Part shown: piece after piece, positions 19,676 through 31,344 of the stretch
Position numbering within the stretch: position 1 is the stretch's first letter
Layout of the letters: each line of letters starts with the position of its first letter
Assembly: GCA_019096065.1 (NCBI GenBank)
Contig: JAGUCH010000004.1
Span: 5,022,001 to 5,086,000, forward strand
DNA: 64,000 nt
Reading direction: 5' to 3'
Origin: Paracyclopina nana
Taxonomy: Eukaryota; Arthropoda; Copepoda; Cyclopoida; Cyclopettidae
Notes under the pieces: generated by a model
The model's database searches: none
Told to the model about the DNA's origin: nothing
The model's input: only the letters and a program-made list of their open reading frames with translations
Translations under genes and position numbers: made by a program

Positions 19676-21577
19676 TTTATGGACGCTTATGGTATACGGC
19701 CTTTCCCCGACGGAGGTTGGCCTATGTCTGAAAGGTTCGTCTACTGAACTAAGCGAGGATGTTGCTCTCCTATGGATGGTGCTACTGCTCTTCTTTTTCG
19801 TAAGTATGTATGTAGCATAGCGCCACCACTCGTGAACAAAAAAGAGCAGACGAGGAAGATGTGTGAGTACTGATATTGCCCTCCGCCTCGCACTAAATTG
19901 CTAAACGATTTCATATAGATTGGAATGGCTTTCACTACAAATGCTTATTTATGTGATCCATATTGTGGAGTAATAAGTGTCCAATATTGCCTTTCAGGCG
20001 TGTTGAGCAGAAATCCATTTTTGGCAGACCAGCAATTTGCACGCACTTTTTGCCTCAAACTTATAACGTTTAGCTTCCAGATTTTAAACTCGTCATGGAT
20101 TCCTCATAATTGACTTTTTTGATTAGGTTGAGGATCAGGATATGAAACGTGCACGTGCTTGAACACCATGTGTTGAGGTTACCACAAAAGTTGACGCATG
20201 GCAAAGAGGTACGTACGTTAGTGCTTTCGAAAATTAGTTCTATCAACTCGCTTTAAGTACTGGGGCATGTATTGGCACCAAAGGTTAAAGACTATTACAT
20301 ATAAATATAGGCTATTGCTAAAAGTTTGATTAGTTTATGGAGATTTTTGAAAACGACTTCTAATGTTATTACATTTATAGAATTCGGCTACTTTATTATA
20401 GTTCATTTGTTGACCCAAGTACTTTAAAAAAAATATATGAAAGGTGAAACAGGGATAATTTTTGTCAGGGAAGCATGCACTCCTGTTTGAGATAAGTATC
20501 AAGATGGTCTTTGTCTTTCTGATTATTTGAAATAAATATTCGAGCTATGTCATGCCATAATATCCTTGCATTTGAGCGTAAGAAAATAAATATGAAGAGG
20601 GAGCAATTGTTAAAAAAAGCTGAAGATGTGAGCTGCCATTTGAAGACATTCGTAACATGTACCAGATTTCAAAGAATTTGCATTTTGCCATAGACATAGT
20701 TCTAATCGATATTGAGTTCTAGGGTGAATTATGCCATGCGCAAAAGGTGATTTTTCCCCAAAATTGCTGTTGAGAAAATTACCAATGCAATGCAATGGCT
20801 TTATTTTCGAAAATACTGCACGGATTTCAAGAAAAATGCAAAAAAGTGATTTCCCATAATTACGCGGGCGTTAATTCTAGCTTTATTTTCACAATAGGGG
20901 GCGCTTGTTTCCCTCGACGACATGGACTATTTTTCTTCGTAAGCCCGTTCAATCACCTTATTTTAAAACTTATTTTGTAGAAAGATTTAATGAAAGGCAG
21001 CTGCATGTTCACAAGGTTTTCCCCAATTCTCTTAAACATATTTCATGCTAAAATTGATGTTTAAAAATGCAAAAATAAGCGACGCTTTTTCAGCAATGCT
21101 TGCCTTAAAATATGCAATGTCAAATGCAAGGCTCACATTTTTGCTCTAACATTTTATTTAGGCATTTGGAATGCTTTGTACCTGGATTAATTAGCTACAA
21201 TTGCTCTTTTGGCTGACACTGTTCACTTTTTGTTAATTAAAGAACTGCAGTACGTTGACTTCTGGTTTCTATCAGTCACTCATCGATTGCTTAGAGAGCC
21301 ATTACCAATTTGTCTGCATTATGGTGGAAACTTTATCTCGTCACCATCTGTGCTTCAAATGTAATCCTTCATAATCCACTTGAAAAAGTCTCACATAAGA
21401 GGTTTTAGCTGTTCCGGATGGACATCAGAAATGACGCAACTGCTTTGCTACATTTACGGTGCATAAATCTGAAAAATGTTGGTAGATATCTAGTGTAGCA
21501 ACTCAGGCCCAGAAAAACGTTCTCATTTGACTAGCCAATAATTGGTAATCGATTTTGATCAATGAGTAGATATTATA
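19676..21577. other. AT-rich intergenic spacer between opsin and protease
   Basis: I see no gene, repeat or RNA that I can support in these 1.9 kb. The opsin promoter should lie just above 19675, but no clear TATA box was found. Confidence 0.5.
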
Positions 21578-22693
21578 TTAAAAAATTGATGCAAGGCTTT
21601 GGCTTCTGAGTGCCCATGCAATTGTCAAAGCCAAGCTGAAGTTCCCTTTTAGAAATCCTGACGAGCTCTTGAAATCCTCAGCACGAATGGGTTGAGTAAG
21701 GACACTTTGGATCCAGTCATAATGATATGGAACAGACACGAAAATATCTCTGTATTTGGACTGTAACCAATCGTGGAGCAAATTAATGCACAGGCAGCCA
21801 GCGCACGAAAAGTCAGGCAGTCCCCCACTGACCAACCCAACAACGAGGTCATTGCACACCAAAGGCCCTCCAGAGTCTCCCTATGCACCGACCAAGATCT
21901 TTATATGATGCGCTCCAAAAGAAATTAAAGCAAGTACTTCTCGTATGGCTGATTTGCTGGGAATTGCAACTGCAACGTAACTGAAATCTGTCAAATTCAC
22001 ACGAGGACACGATGCTTCATATGGCGGCATCACAATTGTGGCATTCAAGACTTTGAGTTTGTCTGGCTCAACTCCACCTTGGATGTCCCCATAGCCATAA
22101 AAATTGCACTGTCCGTCGGGAGATAATCTACCCGAAGACAGCCTCGCTGGCTTGATATTCCTGTTGAAAGATATGGGCAGCTTCAAGATCAGAATGGCAA
22201 TGTCATTTAGAAAGCTGTATGCTGAAGTGGCGTTGTAGTCCTCGTGAATCACCACCTTTCTCCCATGGTGTAAATTGAAGTGAGTATCCCTTTCTATGTA
22301 AACTTGCCAGATCTTGCGTGGGGGGAAACAGCAATAATTTTGGCAAAGCTTGGATTATCCTGCTTATTATGGCCGCGCATACTTACGGATTTATAGGCAA
22401 CTTTTTTCCGCGAGGAATAGACGAAACAATGAGCAGCTGTCATAACGTGCCTCGAAGTCAAAATTGACCCCGTGCACTTCTCATCGCGAATCTCCGATAA
22501 AAAGTGATGCTCAACTTGAACAATGACCACAAAATACGAGTCTGAAACGGAATTTTGTATATTTTTTCAAAAGCTAAAAATGGTAGCAAATACGTTTATA
22601 TGACGAGACATAATTTCCTCCTCGAATTCGTTGATTGCCAAGGACATTTGAAAATAGGGCAATTAAGGCGAAGCTTTCAATTTTTGGCAGCAT
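21578..22693 (-). CDS. Secreted trypsin-like serine protease (310 aa)
   Basis: Four exons join in phase: 22693-22594, 22541-22387, 22312-21938 and 21880-21578. The product has a signal peptide (about residues 1-19) and an activation site RIRGG in place of the usual RIVGG. The catalytic triad is complete: H71 in TAAHC, D122 in NDIAIL, and S213 in GDSGGP. Length matches an S1A peptidase domain with a short C-terminal extension. The Cys that normally precedes GDSGGP is missing (IREGDSGGP), and the residue at the chymotrypsin-189 specificity position appears to be Ala, so trypsin-like cleavage after Arg/Lys is not predicted. The donor of intron 3 (GAA/GTACTT) is weak and is the least certain junction. 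A role in digestion, immunity or cuticle processing cannot be decided from the sequence. Confidence 0.8.
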
Positions 22694-23355
22694 TTTAACA
22701 AAATGTTGAAAAATCTTACAAAACAAAGTGTAGCATTTCAAACAACACGTGAATAGATCAAGGGATTTGCATTATGATATTAGCAAGAATTGTCATGTTC
22801 CCTTATCATTTTTTGAAATTGCATATTAATTAGTGGAATTAGAGCTGAAAAATCACGCAATTTCAAGCACATAATTCCTTCGTGTAATTGGCTCCTCCAG
22901 GTTTTTGCCTCTAAAAAAACTAACGCGCAATATATATCTGCCTTTTTCAGGATCAAGGGAAGAAGAACGTGAGATCCTCAAGTGCGAAAAATCAAATTGA
23001 ATAAAAGACGATCATGATCAAAGCAGCTTAGAAATAGGTGAGTCGGTAATTCAATTTCCTTATCCACTCGCTAGAATGTATGTAAGCTAGTAGAAAGCTC
23101 ATGAGAAACAGCGTTGAGTAATCACAGGGCATTATGCCTTATTATCAAGTCGTTGTGTTGGTTTTACCCTTATATAAACAATTCAGCCCTGATTAGACTA
23201 ACAAGCCAATTTTTTTCTACCTGCATTAGCCCTTATCTGAGTTGTAAAGGGTTCACCAAATTATTCTCAATTGGCTTTCAATTGTTACAATCCCGAAAAA
23301 GTGTAACAGAAAATCCAATTTCACAGATTTTCTTTTCGTTGTTTGAACAATTTAG
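22694..23355. other. AT-rich spacer upstream of the protease gene
   Basis: No supported gene in about 660 bp. It should contain the protease promoter; no clear core element was seen. Confidence 0.5.
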
Positions 23356-23571
23356 TTAAATAACATGTTTTTCGCTCGATAAGAGCTCAAAATAGCTCTT
23401 CTGGCCCCTTTTTGCCGTGAGGGAAATTCCACGAGCTGAAGCCAAAAAGAGGCTAAAAGCTGAGTTAGCTGTCACCTTAGTAAACTCAATGAAGTCATCG
23501 CTAGCTGCGAGTTGAGAGAATATCGTGAATGTGACGAGGAAAATCTGCAAAATGAGTGTCAGCGTTTTCAT
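23356..23571 (-). CDS. Possible small secreted peptide precursor (71 aa)
   Basis: The frame begins MKTLTLILQIFLVTFTIFSQ, a good signal peptide ending near LAAS. A mature part of about 47 residues follows with one dibasic KR site. There is no recognised homology, and a cryptic acceptor (TTTTGCAG) lies inside the signal segment. It could be a real small secreted protein, the last exon of another gene, or chance. A hAT-type MITE lies just upstream. Confidence 0.3.
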   Translation of the reverse strand: MKTLTLILQIFLVTFTIFSQLAASDDFIEFTKVTANSAFSLFLASARGISLTAKRGQKSYFELLSSEKHVI

Positions 23572-23699
23572 GCTGACTTTTTCCACGAGCTCTGGAACAG
23601 TTTTAGACACTCTTCAGATTTAATAGGGAACAAAAGACAAACAAAATGCAATAGATGGTGCGGAATTTTGGTTCCTTTAGCGTGCGTGTAAGCGCGCGT

Positions 23700-24130
23700 C
23701 AGGGTGACCATAAAATCTGAGTGGGTTGTAGCCAGATTTTCCCCTAAAATAGCCACGTTTGGCTATCTCAGAAAAATTGCTCAAAATAGCCACAAATTGG
23801 TAAAAAATAGCCACATTTTTCGGAATTTTCGAGATAATATTAGTTATTATGAAAAAAATTACCATTTTTGGGATGTTGTGGATGTTTAATTTTGATTTTC
23901 TTCTTATAATGGTGGCAAAAGATTTTTGAAAAAGTCAGCCATTTTTGCACATTTCATTTGTTCGCCTGCTTTTTTGATGATTTTCAAGCGTTTATTAAGT
24001 AAAAATATCAAATTTTCGGACTTTTCAAAAATAGCCATAAATGGCTATGGCTATTCGGGCTAATTTCCGTAGCCAAACACGGGTAAAAAATAGCCACTTT
24101 GGCTATAAATAGCCACATCTGGTCACCCTG
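23700..24130. mobile_element. hAT-type MITE, 431 bp, with 8-bp target duplication
   Basis: The ends are perfect 11-bp inverted repeats (CAGGGTGACCA ... TGGTCACCCTG). The flanking 8 bases GCGCGCGT are duplicated directly at 23692-23699 and 24131-24138. An 8-bp duplication and CAG-type ends fit the hAT superfamily. The interior is noncoding and rich in repeats of AAAATAGCCAC and its complement. Confidence 0.85.
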
Positions 24131-24138
24131 GCGCGCGT

Positions 24139-25129
24139 AGCAATTGCATAAAAATAGCGCTTCTGACTAAAAGTAAACAAAACGTTTTTTGGAATTGTTG
24201 AGAACAAAATGGCAAAGAAAGTGCTCATTTTGAGCTTGTAACAGTACAATTGATTCAAGGAACAGATTGGTACCATTTTGAGTAAGATTCATAAAAGTCA
24301 AGGAATTTAGGATCATGAGTCACATCATATCCAGACCTGAGCGTGATGGATCAAATCAGAATAAATAGCCTTACTTTTTGTAGCTCTGCTCTGTGTGAGT
24401 TCAAAACAAAAAAGTTCATCTGGTGTGGGTTCAATAAAAATGGCCAATTTTTCAGCAAATTAGCCATTACTTGTAATAAGTTGAGGAAACAGAATTTTCT
24501 GGTAATCATGATTGCCATGCTACAGTTGTTGTACTGGCATGGAAAAACTGGGAAAACGCAAGCCTTAAAGTAGCAATTTTGCAAATAGTTCTTGCAAAAA
24601 TTGGCAAAATCTTTGATTCTTAATGGTGAAAAATAGGTGTTCAATATAAGTGAAAAGCTTAAAATAGTGAGTAGTGTCTGTTTCTTCTGTGAAACCAATT
24701 CAGCATTAAAGCAGAACATAGATTATGAACACTTTTAGTTACTGCCTCCCAACGCACGGCAGAGCGCGACCAACCAAAATTTATGCCTCACACCACCAGC
24801 CTGAATATGCCTCTTCTATTATCACCCTATAGCAAGCACTGAAATTCACTTCAACCATTTTCAGGCTATCAAGAAATTCACCTCACATAAGATGATCTCA
24901 AAGGGTAGCTTGGTGTGTATGTTGTTGGTAATTCTGTACAAAAATTGGTCTTTGTCAAGAAAACTAAAAAGTAAACAACAAGCCAGCAAAAAGTAAACAA
25001 AAACGTGAATGAACAATGAAAACAGTCTTGCCAAAAAGGTTTTGCGTAGCACATTCTTCGATACCTCAAAACCATACGTAGGCCTATGTTGTTTTGATCA
25101 TATCTTTTAAAGGTGCATATTTTAATAAT
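24139..25129. other. AT-rich intergenic spacer
   Basis: Nothing beyond short spurious frames; no RNA or repeat that I can support. Confidence 0.45.
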
Positions 25130-25281
25130 ATAGGATTATACACCTCTAGGCTGGAGGATAACACGAATTATTTTTTAGTGTCAAGTGACAGATCACGAGT
25201 GAGCGGAGCGAACGAGTGATTGGCACGAGACACTAAAAAATAATGAGTGTTATCCGACAGCCTAGAGGTGTATAATCCTAT
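25130..25281. repeat. Fold-back inverted repeat, 53-nt arms
   Basis: Arms 25130-25182 and 25229-25281 are inverted copies matching at 49 of 53 positions, including 24 perfect outer pairs. The 46-nt loop itself contains the near-palindrome GAGTGAGCGGAGCGAACGAG. The RNA or single strand would form one long hairpin. Likely a fold-back or MITE-type repeat. Confidence 0.85.
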
Positions 25282-25816
25282 TACTATTAGCTACCCCCAG
25301 CATTTCAAGCATTGGGTAAAATTTAATTTAGGTAAGTTTTTTGGCTTGATTTTAGCAAGATATGCCTTAAATTTTGCGACTCGCTTACTGATGCATGAGC
25401 TCATCAAAGTTGACCCAGCGGTCTAGCCTGCAACATGCGCTTATTGCCGTGCGTCTTGCAACTGCGCCTGGCCGGCCGGTACGGCCATGTATATGCAGCG
25501 CTCGCCAGTTGCTATTTGTATTTGACCCGGTTCTTAACTAGCTTTAGATGAAGCAATTCGTTGGCTCAGAGGTAGAGCGTCGGCGCGCCAACCAGGTGTC
25601 CCGAGTTCAAATCTTGCTAGATCCTTCCTTTTTTTCTATCATATTCAAATGAAATAGATGGCGCAAGGATCAAGTAAGGTATAATGATCATTATCCACTT
25701 GCAGATGCATAATGTTCATTATCCTCCTCTAAATAAAACAAGAGTGAAAAAATCATGGAAAATATATGGTCGCAACTTATGTACTGCTCAGCCGTCTCAG
25801 CTAATAGTAATATGAT
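25275..25816. repeat. Inverted-repeat-bounded segment carrying a tRNA-like core
   Basis: The 18-bp ends at 25275-25292 and 25799-25816 are inverted copies with one mismatch. The left end overlaps the fold-back repeat. Inside, near 25556-25626, is a tRNA-like sequence with a D arm (GGCTCAGAGGTAGAGC), a weak B box (GAGTTCAAAT) and a following T-run, as in tRNA-derived SINEs. No stable acceptor stem forms, so a functional tRNA is unlikely. Confidence 0.45.
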
Positions 25817-26578
25817 ATGATATTTTTTGTCGCTTTAGCATTACGTGTATTGGCTGAGATCTGTAATTGTTGCTAAGCGTAATTCAAACTCTGCTGTTTG
25901 CTACCTATTGATTGGGTTAAAAATAGTTTTGGCTTACTTCTGATTAGCCAGCTGTCTAGCCAAGTCAATCTTTAATATGCTATAGTACCTGGTTCACTAT
26001 ACGTGCATATTTTTAAATATTTAACTTTTTATCTCAATGCTTTAGAGCTCGAATAACTACAGAATATTTTTTCCACATTTCTGCTTGAGCAAAACAAGGC
26101 ATTTGTTTTGTATAAAGATGCTCGCATTATTCACCTATTTTCACACGATTAATCTTTGTTGTTCCTTGATAAATATTTGTCGTGTACGCAAGATCATTTG
26201 GTACAGTTAGAATGGCATTTTCAAAATTCCAGCCAATGAACTGTTAGTGAGCAAGAAAAACGCATCTTAAAAGTGATGTTTCTTACGAAAAGTAAGAGGT
26301 TTATTATTCACTTTGTGGATGTGTATATAGTAAACAGGTTGGAATAAATATTATGGGAAAATGACAAAAGTTCAGGAATTGGGATTCTTTTCAGGGCGAA
26401 TAATAAACGAGGGATCGAGGGGCATATTCATGGTCGGAAATCGGTTACGATCATTGATGTAGGCAATTTTCGGGCATTTGGGAAAGGACGCGTGGGCAGT
26501 GTGTACTAAGCCTTACACATCGTGAGTGTGCATAGCTATATAGGAGGGATAAGGGTGCGAGGGCAGGGAACGCTGAGC
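25817..26578. other. Spacer downstream of cuticle gene 1
   Basis: No gene is seen. It may hold the 3' UTR of the cuticle gene; an AATAAA on the minus strand lies at 26304-26299. Confidence 0.4.
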
Positions 26579-27247
26579 TTAAGCTTCATAGGGGGCGGGT
26601 GCGTATTTGGGGGCGGGTGCGTATTTGGGGGCGGGGGCAGGGGCGTATTTGGGCTTGGCGGCATAGGAGTTGCCGTATCCTTCTGCGGGCTCTGGGGGGT
26701 AAACGGCCTCGCCCTCGTATTTCACATCAGCGACGAAGCCACCATAATCATCGGCGGTGTAGGTGACAACTTGGACTCGTCCGTCGGGAAGATTGACCCT
26801 GTAGGAGCCTGTGGAAGAGAAGGAAAACCTTAGCTATAGCGCCTAATGTAGTAGCAACAACAGGTTTTTTCGCCAAGGACAAGGTCGCCGCGACCTTGGG
26901 CAGGATTCATTCTAGATGCATTGACGAAGGTCGCCGTTCAATTCCACTTACCAGCAACGGATCCCTTCTCGTTTTGGTTCTCAACAGCCTGGAAATTGGT
27001 GCCAGTGTACTGGTCAGCCACTCCATACTCGAATTGGTAGGGTTGGGGGGGATACTCGGGCTCCTTGTAGCCGGGCTTGGGGGGTCCATAGGCGGGGGGT
27101 GAGGGGGGGCCGTAGGCGGGGGGGCCGTCGGGCCTGGGCAGGGCAGCGGCCACTCCCACGAAAGCGAAGACAGCCAGGTACTGTGTGTGCATGATTATTA
27201 ATAACTAAGCGGATATTTCCTATTGGATATGGGCTTACCTTGTTCAT
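26579..27247 (-). CDS. Cuticle protein with Rebers-Riddiford chitin-binding domain (155 aa)
   Basis: Three exons: 27247-27239 (only MNK), 27180-26952 and 26808-26579. The tiny first exon followed by the rest of the signal peptide (YLAVFAFVGVAAALP) is the classic layout of arthropod cuticle genes. A Pro/Tyr/Gly-rich linker with a PAYGPP repeat leads into the chitin-binding R&R domain, which has GVADQYTGTNF, then YRVNLPDGRVQVVTY and ADDYGGFVADV. The C terminus repeats KYAPAP. The secreted product binds chitin in the exoskeleton. The gene lies head to head with a related gene at 28513. Confidence 0.93.
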
Positions 27248-27316
27248 GGTTGATCTGCGGTAGTTTTCTCTTCGGTCACTTTGAGCCGAATGCTGAGTGG
27301 TGCGGTGCGTACGCAG

Positions 27317-27324
27317 CCTTTTAT
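27317..27324 (-). promoter_or_regulatory. TATA box (ATAAAAGG) of cuticle gene 1
   Basis: On the minus strand it lies 70 bp upstream of the ATG, placing transcription start near 27290 with a leader of about 43 nt. Confidence 0.6.
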
Positions 27325-28422
27325 GCTGCGACCCCGACGTATACGCTCGCGGGAAAATGCGTCAAGTTCAGCGTCATGGTTGACCCCATTAAAAAAAGTC
27401 ACACTGGGACTTTGGCAGAGAAAACCGGCGCTTACGGCATTAATATGGCTCAGCATAATATTGCTTTATAAATGTCATAATTGATTTGTGCGGTCCTCGG
27501 GGCTGCTATGTCAGTGTAAATACCGTTTTTTGGCTTTGTTGGCCAGAAACTTTTCTAGGGATATTACAGAGAGATGGAAAAATACCTAAGATCTTTCATG
27601 AACTTGGGGCTAAATATATGGTGACCTTAGATGTACTAGGAAAATTGGAAGTTGGATCAAAGGTAAAAAGCGTATTAGTCTGATTGATGTTAAAAGGAGC
27701 CAAAAAATACAACTGAAACATTGTAAAAGTAGCTTGGAAGAAAATGTAAGTAGCACTCTTTCCAACATTATGGCCTTGAATTTACTCACTGCTCACGGGA
27801 ATTTGAAGTGTAAATCGTTTTAAAAAAGTGAAGTAGCATCGAATTAAGCGTTAAGAAAAACTTTGTTACTTTTGTCGTTTTTCCAACTGTCGCAGATATG
27901 TCATCATCTGGAAACTTGGGAAAATGTCAAGGCTTTGCAGACTGAAGCAAAATTGCCCTTGGACTGAAGATTATTTGCTGGATCATCTCACCGCACTACA
28001 AACTCACTTCCTAACACAACAACATTGGCAATCATCCTCGTCAACAATTAGCAACCATAAACAAATAGACCACAAACTAGTTAGGCATGGGAACATGCTT
28101 TTAATTAGTCTGGCAACAATTTTTGCAATCACATTTTCAATGACAAATGTCTGAAAATGCAAAAAATCAAGATTTATATCAGAAAAGACATATGGCACAA
28201 TTTTATCAAAACATTGATCATCGTCATCACATTGAAGTCATTAGATATGAGTGCGGAAATGTGACCTTAGAATGTGGCTTTTCCATGGCAACTCTAGAAA
28301 ACCACTTGTCTGTGAAAAATGCAGCAACAACAAATTGGATTCTTGCGTCCGCGTCATCATCATCACCACCAACATGCGTACGATGTGATCAAGCTTGGCA
28401 ACATCACTCCTGCTTTTTTCCC
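27325..28422. other. Shared spacer between divergent cuticle genes
   Basis: About 1.1 kb lies between the two TATA boxes with no supported gene. It probably holds the regulatory DNA of both cuticle genes. Confidence 0.5.
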
Positions 28423-28430
28423 TATATAAA
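28423..28430 (+). promoter_or_regulatory. TATA box (TATATAAA) of cuticle gene 2
   Basis: It lies 83 bp upstream of the ATG at 28513, predicting transcription start near 28455. Confidence 0.65.
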
Positions 28431-28512
28431 GTGACGCTGGCAACGTGACAGATCAACCAGTAACTTATTTGTATTATTCCCCTGCAGAGCTTAATTATTT
28501 TTCGGCTTTACC

Positions 28513-29718
28513 ATGTACAAGGTAAGATATCCTCCTCTTAAAAAGGCCCCTATAAATGGGCATTACTAATTTGGAAAGTTGAAAAGTCAAGAGCGGCCAG
28601 GATAATTACATGCGAAACCGTAGCACAAACGTGAGCATGCATACGAGCACAGTGGGCAAAAATACAATTAACACGCTCGTGATAACCCGTGCAAAAAATC
28701 GGCGTTCGTGCGAAATATCTTACAGATGCAAATTTCACGCTGCGAAAATACTCATGAAGGTGCAGCAGAAAAAACTTGAGCTTTTCTTAGAGAACGGTAC
28801 GTCACATAATTTGATAAACGTTCTTGAGCTTTTCTTGGCCGTGTATTAACAATGCCACTCTTTTGCCTTGGTTGTTCAGATCCAAGATAAGCATTGACCC
28901 TGACTTTACAGTTTGCGATCAATTGAAAGCTGATTCCACGGCATTTTTCATGCCGCAGCCATTTTGCCGTGTACCACCACTACAATACAAGCAAGGTTGG
29001 CATCGTTTCATCACGATCTCCCGATCTGAAAAAGGACTAGGAAAAATGCTGCAAAGTAGCTGATGTTAGTTCAACCTTGTCATATGATTAGTTAGCCGCG
29101 AGGTTAGGCGCACTATTTTGTCAAAATCATCTTCTGTGCTTAGGTCATCATCCTTGAGCCCTATTCGAGGGTCATCTGTCACTGCCAAGTGCATACCATT
29201 AATGTTTCATTTTCCCTCATCATAACATAGATTATCCTTGCGTCTGCCATCGTTGCTGCTGCATTGGCCTCCCCTGCAGGGCCACCCCCACCTTACCACC
29301 CCGCCCCCTACCACCCCGCCCCTGTGCATGAGCCCTACGGCAAGATCCCACCTCGTCCTTTTGCATACGCTTATGGAGTCAGTGATGAATATTCAGGCAC
29401 CAACTTTGACAAAAAGGAAACTCAGGTATTTTATGAGCTATAGCTGAAAGGCTGGAATTCGCAGCAGGAATTTCCTTCCTTTCGTCGCAGGATGAGCACG
29501 GAGTCGTTGCTGGCGAATACAGAGTAGCTCTTCCCGATGGCAGAACCCAAATTGTCACCTACCATGCTGACCACGTGAATGGCTACGTTGCTGATGTCAA
29601 GTATGAAGGCCACCCCGTCCACCCTCATCCAGCACCCCACAAGGGATATGCCCCTGCTCCCCATATCCTCCCTGCCCCTTATGACCCCCATGGACCCATC
29701 GGACCTGCCCCCTTCTAA
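28513..29718 (+). CDS. Cuticle protein with Rebers-Riddiford chitin-binding domain (143 aa)
   Basis: Three exons: 28513-28521 (MYK), 29231-29425 and 29491-29718, separated by a 709-bp and a 65-bp intron. Exon 2 encodes the hydrophobic rest of the signal peptide (IILASAIVAAALASPAG) and a HPAPY-type linker. The R&R domain contains AYGVSDEYSGTNF, then EYRVALPDGRTQIVTYHADH and GYVADVKYEG. The C-terminal part is His/Pro-rich. An exoskeleton chitin-binding role follows from the family. Exon structure matches that of the gene at 27247, so the two are probably an old inverted duplication. AATAAA near 29794 is the likely poly(A) signal. Confidence 0.93.
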
Positions 29719-31344
29719 ATAATTGATTTTGGAAAAAAATGACCTGTACTACATATATGCACCAAAGAGCCATCCAAAAAGACACTTTGTTACAATAAAA
29801 AATCAGAGAAAAAACAATGATAATTGATGTTTTCCACATGCGCGTCGTTCCTTAGTAAAAACTGACAAAAATGAATAACTGTGCATATGCGTAATAACAG
29901 GCTGTTCCCTAGTTTATTCAAGAGGCGAGGAAAGCGGTTTCATTTTACGTTTTTCAGTAGCAGCTTTGAGCCGTGACATTGGTTTTCCTTGACAGTGCTT
30001 GAGAATAGCTCAAAGTAGGCTACCAGTATATAATGCACAGAGCAGACCTTGACAGGTTGAGATTGAAGTGGCCGTGAAACACATACTATACCGCGGCACA
30101 AGAGCAGCAACCCATATTTATATATACCGTACTAGTAACAACACATGATATTCGGAACGAGAAGCCTTGAAGCATCTCTGATTTAGTGAGGGTACTTGAA
30201 GGTCTTTTCTAGTATATAATATATATGTGGCGCTTAAATTGGAAGTTTTTCGTGTTTGCGGAATCTGTTACTAGCATAACTGCTCAAGGTTTGCTCATTT
30301 GGCAAGGTTTATTTTCTATTCGCCTTGAGAACAAGCAAGGTGCAAAAAGGATTGCGAATATTGGGCGTCAATTTCCAGTTGACGCGCGTGACCATGAAAG
30401 CTATTAAAAAGGGGGCTAACCACCAAGTGTAACTAGCTAGCAAATGCAGACTAATGCATCGAATGCACCAACTATTCAAAAACTGAAAACCACGGCGATG
30501 TTTGAGGGCGAAAACCGCATTTGATCACCGTACCAATAATGGCCCTGAAGCCTATGCGAGAGAATCACATCAAATTAGAAATTAGGATTTTATTGCGGTT
30601 GAACCGACCAGAAAGTGGGAATGGTTTACAAAATTCTATTCTGCATCATTTTTGCTCCAATAAATCGGGAACATTTCTGAGACTAATTTATTTGTTCACC
30701 GATTACAGTAGCAAAGCGAGCGCGTTAATTGATTAAAGTGACTCGTCGTTTTTTCTGCTTGAAGTCTTTGTCTTATTAGAAAGCCTTTTAAGGGCCTTCA
30801 TTGGACTTCTCCTAATTCTAAACGGGTCTTATAAAGCAAAGCAAAGCGTCTCCTTAGAGAAAAGCAATTAATGCCTAGATATACACCATCCAGCCATCAT
30901 TCTGCTTTGATATAGAGCTGCATTGATAATTTACTAACGTACGTTGTCATGAAAATTAATCTCAGTCTTATGCTACATGGGAATTAAAGAGCAGACATAA
31001 ATATAATCATCATCACGTCTGATCATCCGACGACCATGACTTTCAACTGCCATTTTGTGAAGAATTGAAGCGTGGCAAAAATCAGGCATGGCTTCCGAGT
31101 TGGCATTTTTACGTGCAGTGATAATGCATATCAAGTGTCAGTTATGATAGACTACATATTTCAATATCACTACTTTTTTCCTTATTTATTCCGTGAAACG
31201 GAAGAGCGTGATCGATAGCATGTGGAATTGCACTTTTTTGATTTTGATGGATTCTGGCTCATTTGGAGCATATGCTGAAAAGCCTTTTAAAAAGGTGGAT
31301 TCTGACAGAATGTTCTTATGCATGCAGGAATTTCAATAGCTATA
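29719..31344. other. AT-rich spacer
   Basis: No gene, RNA or repeat that I can support in 1.6 kb apart from the 3' end of the cuticle transcript. Confidence 0.45.
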
